Shown: positions 1 through 7,900 of the stretch, in pieces
Position numbering within the stretch: position 1 is the first letter of the stretch
Layout: each line of letters begins with the position of its first letter
DNA from: Thermoflexus sp.
Lineage (GTDB): Bacteria > Chloroflexota > Anaerolineae > B4-G1 > DUEL01
Length of the DNA stretch: 8,108 nt
Assembly: GCA_028276215.1 (NCBI GenBank)
Contig: JAPYWT010000093.1
Location: 1 to 8,108, forward strand
Direction: 5' to 3'
The notes under the pieces: model-generated
What the model saw: the letters and a program-made list of their open reading frames with translations, nothing else
Told to the model about the DNA's origin: nothing
The model's database searches: none
Made by a program: the position numbers and the translations under genes

Positions 1-1541
1 CCGACGCGGGCGGCCTGGACCGATTTGCCGCCCCGCAGGATGGCCGCGACGGTCGTTTCCAGTTCCGTCGCCTCATAGGGGTCGTGCAGGACGCCTTCCG
101 GACCCAGCAGGCCCTTTTTCTGCAGACCCTCCAGCAGGTCCCGGTAGACCCGCAGACTTTCCTCGTCTATCTCCTCAAACATGTCCGCCGCCCGCGCGCG
201 GGCCCGTTGCTCCTCCATCGCGGCGTGGAATCCGGCCTCGTCCACCGTCAGGCCGTGCTCCTCCGCGACGTCCCGGATAATCTCCATGGGGATGCCGAAG
301 GTGTCGTAGAGGCGGAAGGCGTCCCGACCGGGAATCATGCGCTCCCCACGCTCCTCCACGGCGGCAATCACTTCGTCCAGCCGGGCCAGTCCCGCATCCA
401 GCGTCTTCAGGAAGCGCAACTCCTCCTGGCGGATGGTGGTCAGGATGAACTCCCGCCGCTTCTCCAGTTCGGGGAAGACGTGGCTCATCCGCTCAATGAC
501 CACCTTCGCCACCTCGTCCATAAAGGGACGGGTGAAGCCGATTTTTCGCCCAAACCGGACCGCCCGGCGGAGAATCATCCGCAGGACGTAGTTGCGGCCC
601 TCGTTGCCCGGAAGCACCCCGTCGCCGATGAGGAAGGTGACGGCGCGGGCATGGTCGGCGATGACCCGGTAGCCGACGATGTGCTTCTCCCGCTCCTCGT
701 CGGTGTGGCCCAGGAGTTGCTGGACCCGGTCCATAATCGGGGTGAAGAGGTCGGTCTTGTAGTTGGAGTCCACGCCCTGCAGGACGGCGACGAGTCGCTC
801 CAGGCCGGCGCCGGTATCCACGTGTTTGGCGGGCAAAGGCTCCAGCGTCCCGTCCTCTTTGCGGTTGTACTGGATGAAGACCAGGTTCCAGAGTTCAATG
901 TACCGTCCACAGTCCTGGTTGACGCCGCAGACGTGGGTGGGGTCGTCCTTTTTGGAGCAGAACTCCGGCCCCCGGTCATAGTGAATTTCGCTGCAGGGGC
1001 CGCAGGGGCCAACGTCGCCCATTTCCCAGAAGTTATCTTTGCGGCCGAAGAAGAGGATGTGGGACGGGTCAATGTCGGTCTCGGAGCACCAGTACCCGGC
1101 GGCCTCGTCGTCGCGCGGGAGTTCGCCCCGCTCGTCCTCAAAGCAGGTGGCCCAGAGCCGCTCTTTGGGCAGGCCCCAGACCTGGGTGAGGAGTTCCCAC
1201 GCCCAGGCAATGGCCTCTTTCTTGTAGTAGTCGCCGAAGGACCAGTTGCCCAGCATCTCAAAGAAGGTGTGGTGGTAGGTATCCCGCCCCACGTCCTCCA
1301 GGTCGGCGTGCTTGCCGGAGACGCGCAGGCACTTCTGGGTGTCGGCGGCCCGCTTGTACGGGCGGGTGCCGATGCCCAGGAAGACGTCCTTGAACTGGTT
1401 CATCCCGGCGTTGGTGAAGAGCAAGGACGGGTCGTCCACCGGCACCAGGCTGGAACTGGGGACAATGGTATGGCCCCGGGCGGCGAAGAAGTCCAGGAAA
1501 CTCTGTCGTACCTCGTCGCTGGTCCACTTTTTCTTGCTCAT
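1..1541 (-). CDS. alaS: Alanyl-tRNA synthetase, N-terminal 513 codons (3' end cut by the window edge)
   Basis: Class II aminoacyl-tRNA synthetase that charges tRNA-Ala with alanine in the cytoplasm. Translating the minus strand from ATG at 1541 gives an uninterrupted frame to the left edge. It begins MSKKKWTSDEVRQSFLDFFA and shows the AlaRS landmarks: RGHTIVPSSSLVP (residues 22-34), LLFTNAGMNQFKDVFLG (40-56, motif 1 region), HHTFFEMLGNWSFGDYYKKEA (90-110, motif 2), NFWEMGDVGPCGPCSEIHYD (170-189), VDTGAGLERL (241-250, motif 3), and the tRNA-recognition segment with ADHARAVTFLIGDGVLPGNEG (295-315). The usual length is about 870-900 residues, so the editing domain with its HxxxH zinc site and the C-Ala domain lie outside the window. 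The start is supported by AGGAG (1547-1551) five bases upstream and by a strong promoter. The gene diverges from the A2M gene. No truncation or frameshift is seen within the visible part. Confidence 0.97.
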   Translation of the reverse strand, partial: MSKKKWTSDEVRQSFLDFFAARGHTIVPSSSLVPVDDPSLLFTNAGMNQFKDVFLGIGTRPYKRAADTQKCLRVSGKHADLEDVGRDTYHHTFFEMLGNWSFGDYYKKEAIAWAWELLTQVWGLPKERLWATCFEDERGELPRDDEAAGYWCSETDIDPSHILFFGRKDNFWEMGDVGPCGPCSEIHYDRGPEFCSKKDDPTHVCGVNQDCGRYIELWNLVFIQYNRKEDGTLEPLPAKHVDTGAGLERLVAVLQGVDSNYKTDLFTPIMDRVQQLLGHTDEEREKHIVGYRVIADHARAVTFLIGDGVLPGNEGRNYVLRMILRRAVRFGRKIGFTRPFMDEVAKVVIERMSHVFPELEKRREFILTTIRQEELRFLKTLDAGLARLDEVIAAVEERGERMIPGRDAFRLYDTFGIPMEIIRDVAEEHGLTVDEAGFHAAMEEQRARARAADMFEEIDEESLRVYRDLLEGLQKKGLLGPEGVLHDPYEATELETTVAAILRGGKSVQAARV

Positions 1542-1573
1542 GGGCGCTCCTCTCATTTCCATTGGTGACGCGT

Positions 1574-1602
1574 ATTGTAGTCTAAAGGGGGGAAACTGTC
1601 AA
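1574..1602 (-). promoter_or_regulatory. Sigma-70 type promoter of alaS
   Basis: Read on the minus strand, a perfect -35 hexamer TTGACA (1602-1597) is followed by exactly 17 bp and a -10 hexamer TACAAT (1579-1574), one mismatch from TATAAT. Transcription would start near 1567, giving a leader of about 25 nt that contains the AGGAG ribosome binding site. Immediately upstream, the GTAAAAC array reads as T-rich DNA on this strand. No T-box-like leader fits in such a short 5' region, so classical T-box control by uncharged tRNA-Ala is not supported. The assignment rests on sequence match and position only. Confidence 0.85.
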
Positions 1603-1613
1603 CTTTCGGGGGC

Positions 1614-1662
1614 GGGAAACGTAAAACGTAAAACGGGAAACGTAAAACGTGAAGCGTAATGA
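1614..1662. repeat. Degenerate heptamer array, GTAAAAC type (7 units)
   Basis: Seven consecutive 7-bp units on the plus strand: GGGAAAC, GTAAAAC, GTAAAAC, GGGAAAC, GTAAAAC, GTGAAGC and a decayed GTAATGA. The register is uninterrupted. The array begins 11 bp upstream of the alaS -35 box. Its reverse complement (GTTTTAC, GTTTCCC) resembles the array at 1913-1947. It has no coding potential; open frames through it are chance. Confidence 0.85.
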
Positions 1663-1678
1663 GAATGGGAACTCTGCG

Positions 1679-1690
1679 GCTGGATCCAGC
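1679..1690. other. Perfect 12-bp palindrome in the spacer between heptamer arrays
   Basis: GCTGGATCCAGC is a perfect inverted repeat with no loop. It lies in the only non-repetitive part (1663-1719) between the GTAAAAC and TGCATCY arrays. An adjacent 8-bp palindrome, TCTATAGA, is at 1692-1699. It is about 77 bp upstream of the alaS -35 box and 180 bp upstream of the A2M -35 box. It could be a binding site for a dimeric regulator, but a 12-bp palindrome can also occur by chance and nothing else supports a function. Confidence 0.35.
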
Positions 1691-1719
1691 GTCTATAGAA
1701 GATGAGAAGCGGATTTCCC

Positions 1720-1866
1720 TGCATCCTGCATCCTGCATCCTGCATCTTGCATCTTGCATCCTGCATCTTGCATCTTGCATCCTGCATCCTGCATTTTGCA
1801 TCCTGCATCCTGCATCTTGCATCCTGCATCCTGCATCTTGCATCTTGCATCTTGCATCCTGCACCC
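1720..1866. repeat. Tandem heptamer array TGCATCY, 21 units
   Basis: Twenty-one contiguous 7-bp units cover 147 bp with no register slip. Nineteen are TGCATCC or TGCATCT; the exceptions are TGCATTT (unit 11) and TGCACCC (unit 21). The C/T alternation at the seventh base is irregular. Because 7 is not a multiple of 3, every reading frame through the array encodes a seven-residue repeat (MQDAGCR-like on minus, HPASCIL-like on plus); these frames are artefacts. The array ends 2 bp before the -35 box of the A2M promoter. It resembles the short tandemly repeated heptamers known from some cyanobacteria and other bacteria. Copy number is likely to vary by replication slippage (inference). Confidence 0.95.
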
Positions 1867-1868
1867 TG

Positions 1869-1897
1869 TAGACAACCCGGCCCATTCGTGGTATACT
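1869..1897 (+). promoter_or_regulatory. Sigma-70 type promoter of the A2M-family gene
   Basis: A -35 hexamer TAGACA (1869-1874, one mismatch from TTGACA) is separated by exactly 17 bp from the -10 hexamer TATACT (1892-1897, one mismatch from TATAAT). The start of transcription would be near 1904, giving a leader of about 64 nt that includes the GTTTCAC array and the AAAGGAG ribosome binding site. The -35 box abuts the end of the TGCATCY array, so a change in array length would alter only what lies upstream of the promoter. Confidence 0.75.
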
Positions 1898-1912
1898 GCA
1901 ACTATCCCTGAC

Positions 1913-1947
1913 GTTTCACGTCTTACTTTTCACGTTTCACTTTTCAC
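1913..1947. repeat. Heptamer array, GTTTCAC type (5 units), in the A2M leader
   Basis: Five contiguous 7-bp units on the plus strand: GTTTCAC, GTCTTAC, TTTTCAC, GTTTCAC, TTTTCAC. The array lies downstream of the predicted transcription start and ends 8 bp before the AAAGGAG Shine-Dalgarno sequence, so it should be transcribed into the A2M mRNA leader. Its units are close to the reverse complement of those at 1614-1662. Confidence 0.8.
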
Positions 1948-1967
1948 GCCCTGCGAAAGGAGTCGCC

Positions 1968-4900
1968 ATGAGCCGTAAACGCCTCTGGACCCTGGCCCTG
2001 ATCATCCTGGTGCTCAGCATCATTCTTTCCTGCGCACCGCCTTCGTTCCGCCACGCCACTCCCACCCCCACCCCTGCACCCCTCCCTGCCACCCACCCCC
2101 TCCTCCTGGTCCGCTCCCCGGCGCGCGGCGAAGAGACGCCGCTGGACCGGCCCCTCCGCCTGGTCTTTGACCAGCCCATGGACCGGGCGTCGGTGGAGGC
2201 CGCATTCCGCATTGAGCCCAAAGTGGAGGGCACCTTCTCCTGGCCCGACCCGGTCACCCTGGTCTTCACCCCCAAAGGCCAGTGGCAGCGGGCCACGCGC
2301 TACCGGGTCAAACTGGAGCCCACCGCCAAATCCGCCGAGGGGCTCCCCCTGAAGGAGGAGGTGGAGTTCACCTTCGCCACCGTCGGCTACCTGGAGGTGG
2401 CCCAGGTCATCCCGGAACCGAACGCCCGCGACATCCCGCCGGACACCCCGGTCACCATCATGTTCAACCGGCCCGTCGTCCCCCTGCAACTGGTCAGCGC
2501 GCCGGTGGCCGACATGCCCGTCCCCGTCGTCTTTGACCCGCCCGTGGAGGGGACCGGCGAGTGGGTGAACACGTCCATCTACGTCTTCCGGCCCAGGACG
2601 GGCTTCGTCCCCGGCAAGACCTACCGGGCCACCGTCCCCGCCGGCCTCTCCGACACCACCGGCGGCGTCCTGGAGGAGGACTACACCTGGCAGTTCACCA
2701 TTGAGGCCCCCTACGTGCTCTCTATAGAGCCCGCCAGCGGCGCCACCCAGGTCGCCCTCACCCAGGCCATCACCGTCACCTTCAGCCAGCCTATGGACCG
2801 GGCTTCCACCCAGGCCGCCTTTTCCCTGAAGCCTCTGCGGAGCGAGACCCGCGTCTCCGGCCGCTTCGTCTGGAGCCAGAACGACCGGGTGATGACCTTC
2901 ATCCCGGAGGGGCGGCTGGAACTGGATACGGAGTACCTCATCACGCTGGAGCCGTCGGCCCTCTCCGCTCAGGGCGCGGCCCCGCTGAAGGCCCCGTACA
3001 AATACTCCTTCCGCACCGTCCCCTACCCCCGCATCCTCTCCACCACCCCCGCCGACGGCGAGAAGCGGGCGGACCCCGGCACCGCCTTCATCATCAAATT
3101 CTCCGCGCCCATGGACATCTCCACCCTGATGCCCAACATCACCATCATCCCCAAACCGACCCGCGTCTACACCTATTGGGACCCGTGGGAGAACTCTTTC
3201 GTCCTGAACTGGGACCCGCCCGCGTCCACGTCCTGGGAGGTCCGCCTGGGGCCGGACATGGCCGACCCCTACGGCAACCGGATCGGCGAGGAGCAGGTGG
3301 TCCGCTTCACCACCCGCCCCCTGGACCCGGCCATCTATCTCCAGGTGCCGGGGAACGTCGGCCTCTACAACGCCTACACGTCCACCTACGTCTACATCTC
3401 CCACCTCAACGTCACCCAGGCCGACATCACCCTCTCCCGCCTGACCTGGGACGAGTTCCAGCGCCTCACCACGGGCGACTGGTGGTCGGCCTGGGAGCGG
3501 TACCGTCCGGCGGAGGGAAGCATTGTCCGGAAGTGGACGGTGCCGTTGGAGGCGCCGCTGAACGATGCCCGCTACAAGCGAATTGACCTGACCGAGGACC
3601 GCAGTCCCCTTCCGCCGGGCGTCTACTTCCTGGAGGTCACCGCGCCGGAGGTGGCCCGCCGAGGCTGGAGCCCGTCCCGCCACATCCTGGTCGTCTCCCG
3701 CATCCACCTGACCCTGAAACTGGCCCCGCGGGAGGCGCTGGTCTGGGCCACGGACCTGGCCACCGGCCAGCCCGTCCCCAATCTCCCCATCACGGTTCAG
3801 GGGAAGGGCGTGAGCGCCGCCGGGCGGACCGACGCCGACGGCGTCTTCCGCACCGGCTTCCCGCCCCTGGAGGACCTCTGGGCGACCTTCCTGGCCTACT
3901 CCGGCGCGCCCGGCGAGCCCACCTTCTCCGTCGTCCACAGCGACTGGTACAACGGCATCGGGCCGTGGGACTTCAACCTGACCTCGGAGTTCTACATCCG
4001 CCCCTACCGCATCCACGTCTACACCGACCGGCCCATCTACCGGCCCGGCCAGCCCGTCTACTTCCGGGGCGTCGTCCGGGCCGAAGACGATGCCCGCTAC
4101 ACCCTGCCCCCGGCGGGCGATACCGTCTCCGTCACCGTCCGCAACGACCAGGGGGAGGAAATCTACAAGGAGACCCTGCCCCTCTCCGACCTGGGCACCT
4201 TCAACGGCCAGTTCACCCTGGCCCCGGAGGCCGGCCTGGGCTACTACTACATTGAGGTCAACTACCGCAAACAGACCGACGGCGTCGGCTTCCAGGTGGC
4301 GATGTACCGCCGCCCGGAGTTCCAGGTGACCGTCACCCCGGATAAAGACCAGGTCCTGGCGGGCGACCGGATCAACGTCACCGTCCAGGCCACCTACTTC
4401 TTCGGCGGCCCCGTCGCCGACGCGCAGGTCCGCTGGACGCTGATGACTCAGGACTACGGGTTCCGGCCCGACGTTCCCGGCTGGTGGGACTGGACCGACA
4501 CCAGCCGGTGGGACTGGTGGGGGCCGCAGGAGGTGCCCGGCTACGGCCGCGTCGTCGCCGACGGCACCGGCACCACCGACGCCCAGGGCCGCTTCGTCTT
4601 CTCCGTCCCCGCCGACATCGGCGACGCCCTGGTGAGCCAGCAGTTCACCCTTGAGGCCACCGTCACCGACGTCACCGACCAGTCCGTCTCCAACCGGGCC
4701 CAGGTCCTGGTCCACAAGGGCCTCTTCTACATCGGCCTGCGCCCCCAGCAGTACGTCGGCGTCGCCGGGGAGGAGCAGAAGGTGGACATCCGGACGGTGG
4801 ACTGGGCGGGGGAGCCCGTCGCCCGCGTCCCCCTCACCGTCACCCTCAACCGACGGGAGTGGCTCAACGTCCAGGAGGAGGACGAGTACGGCAATCTCTA

Positions 4901-7900
4901 CTGGACCTGGACCGTCTCCGACACCGTCGTCGCCACGGCCACCGTGACGACGAACGATCAGGGTGAGGCGACGGCGTCCTTCATCCCGCCGTCGGGCGGC
5001 TCCTACATCATCAAGGCCGAAGGGACCGACGCGCGGGGCAACCGCATCGTCTCGGCGACCTGGCTCTGGGTCTCCGGGCGGGAGTACGTCTCCTGGCGCC
5101 AGGAGAACAACGACCGCATCTACCTCATCGCCGACAAGCGGGAGTACCGCCCCGGCGAGACGGCCCGTATCCTCATCCCGTCCCCCTTCCAGGGGAAGGT
5201 GACCGCGCTCTTCACCGTGGAGCGGGGCCACATCATCAAGCACTGGGTGCAGACGCTGGCGGGCAACGCCGAGACAGTGGACCTGCCCATCACCGCCGAC
5301 ATGGCCCCCAACGCCTTCGTCTCCGTCGTCCTGGTGAAGGGGGTGGACGAGACCAACCCCGTCCCCGCGTACCGGCTGGGCTACGTCTCCTTCGCCGTCT
5401 CCACCGAGAAGCAGGAGTTGACGGTCCGCATCACCCCCGACCGGGACATCCCGAAGGGCGAGCACTACGGCCCGCGGGAGACCGTCAACCTGAACGTAGA
5501 GGTCACGGACGCCGACGGGAATCCGGTGGAGGCGGAGGTGGGGCTGGCGGTGGTGGATAAGTCCGTCCTGACGCTGGCCCCGCCCAACGCGCCGTCCATC
5601 GTGGAGGCCTTCTACGGCCGGCGCGGCCTCTCCGTCCGCACCGCCGACAACCTCTCCATCTCCGTGGACCGCATCAGCGTCCGCATCGCGAAGGAGGCGA
5701 AGGGCGGCGGGGGCGGCGCCGAAATGCCTGCTATGGGTGCGGAGTTCATCCGCCAGGAGTTCCCCGACACCGCCTTCTGGGCCCCGTCGGTCCGCACCGA
5801 CGCGCGGGGCCGGGCCACCGTCTCCTTCAAACTCCCCGACCAACTGACCACCTGGCATATAGAGGCGCGCGCGGTGGCGCAGGCCGACGGCCTGCGGGTA
5901 GGCCAGACCGAACTGGAGATTCTCTCCACGAAGGACCTGCTGGTCCGGCCGGTGACGCCCCGCTTCTTCGTGGTGGGCGACCGGGCCGACCTGGCGGCCG
6001 TCGTCCACAACAACACCGACCGCTCCCTGGAGGTGGAGGTCTCGCTGGAGGCGCCGGGGCTCCGCCTGCTGGGGGAGGCCCGCCAGAGGGTGACGATTCC
6101 GGCGAAGGGCAAGGTGCGGGTGGAGTGGCCGGTGGAGGTGCCGCGCGACTTCTCCGGCGACCGGGTGGACCTGGTCTTCCGGGCCCAGGGCGGCGGCCTC
6201 TCCGACGCCACCAAGCCCCCGGCGGGGCTCCCGCCCGACCAGTACCTGCCCGTCTACCGCTACTCGGCGGTGGAGGTGGTGGGGACCGCCGGGCAACTGG
6301 CGGAGGCCGGGAGCACCCTGGAGGCCGTCGTCATCCCGCCCAGCATAGACACCACCCAGGGCGACCTGACGGTCAAACTGGAGCCGTCGCTGGCAGCGGG
6401 CATGGTCGGCGGGCTCACGTACCTGGAGCACTATCCCTACGAGTGCACCGAGCAACTGGTCTCCCGCTTCCTGCCCAACGTCCTCACCTACCGCGCGCTG
6501 AAGGAACTGGGGCTGGCGAAGCCCGACCTGGAGGCGAAACTGCGGGACCTGGTCTCCTACGCGATCCAGAAACTGTACCAGCGCCAGCACCCCGACGGCG
6601 GCTGGGGCTGGTGGCAGAACGACCAGTCCAACCCGCTGACCACCGCCTACGTCGTCTTCGGGCTGGTGAAGGCGAAGGAGGCCGGGTTCGCGGTGGAGGA
6701 GAAGGTGATCCGGAACGGGGTGGACTACCTGCGAATCCGGATCAAGCCGGTGGACGACCTGAAGAACCCGCAAGAAGCCAACCGTCAGGCCTTCATCCTC
6801 TACGTCCTGACGGAGGCCGGGCAGGCGCGCGACGCGGACCTGTCCAACCTGTACGAAGTGCGCGGGCGGCTGGGGTACTACGGGCGGGCCTACCTGGCCC
6901 TGGCGCTGGGCATCCTGAACCCCCAGGACCCGCGCATCGGCACCATCATCGCCGACCTGACGAACGCGGCGGTGATGAGCGGGACGAGCGTCCGCTGGCA
7001 GGAGGCGCAGCCGGAGCCCTGGAACTGGAACACCGACATCCGGACGACGGCCATCGTGCTGGACCTGCTGGCCCGCTTTGACCCGAAGAACCCGCTGGCG
7101 CCGGGGACCGTCCGCTGGCTGATGCGGGCCCGCACCGCCGACCACTGGGAGACGACGCAGGAGACGGCCTGGGCGCTGATTGCCCTGACCGACTGGCTGG
7201 TGGCGACCCGCGAACTGGAGGGGAACTACGCCTGGGGCGTGCGGGTCAACGGCCGCGACCTGGGCTCCGGCCAGGTGACTCCCGATACCGTCCAGGAGGT
7301 GACCGAACTCCGGGTGGCGATTCGGGACCTGCTGCTGGACCAGGCGAACCGGGTGGAGATCGCGCGGGGCGAGGGTCCGGGGCGGCTGTACTACACCGTC
7401 CACCTGCGCGGCTATCTGCCGGTGGAGGAGGTGCAGGCGCTGAACCGCGGGGTCATCGTGGGGCGGGTCTACGAGCGGGCAGACTGCAAGCAGGATTGCC
7501 AGCCGGTGACCGAAGCCCGCGTGGGGGACCTGCTGCGGGTTCGGCTGACCATCATCGCGCCGACGGACCTGAACTACGTGGTGGTGGAGGACCCATTCCC
7601 GGCGGGGACGGACCCGGTGGACACCAGCCTGCAGACGACGAGCGTGGTGGGGACGCGGCCGGAGTTCGTCCGCACGGACTGGGACTGGAGCCGCTGGGGC
7701 TGGGGCTGGTGGTGGTTCGCCGACACCGACCTGCGGGATGAGAAACTGGTGCTCTTCGCCACCGACCTGCCGCGCGGTACCTACGAGTACACTTATCTCC
7801 TGCAGGTGGGGCTGGCGGGAGAGTACCGGGTCCTGCCGACCACGGCCTACGAGATGTACTTCCCGGAGGTCATGGGCCGGACCGACGGGCTGGTGTTCCG

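Noticed and set aside
84..1568. A 494-codon plus-strand open frame over alaS
   Set aside because: It is the codon-aligned shadow of alaS, with no recognisable domain; the minus strand has all the alanyl-tRNA synthetase motifs.
1542..1600. T-box or other amino-acid-responsive leader for alaS
   Set aside because: The predicted leader is only about 25 nt long, too short for a T-box, and no terminator or antiterminator pair is visible.
1720..1866. CRISPR array
   Set aside because: The units are contiguous 7-mers with no spacers, and no cas gene is visible.
1553..1978. Several small open frames on both strands encoding MQDAGCR-like or HPASCIL-like repeats
   Set aside because: All are translations of the TGCATCY heptamer array. 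A 7-bp unit gives a seven-residue period in every frame, so they are artefacts.
6125..7081. A 318-codon plus-strand open frame inside the A2M gene
   Set aside because: It overlaps the thioester domain in another frame, and its Gly-Arg-Pro-rich composition is typical of a shadow frame in high-GC DNA.
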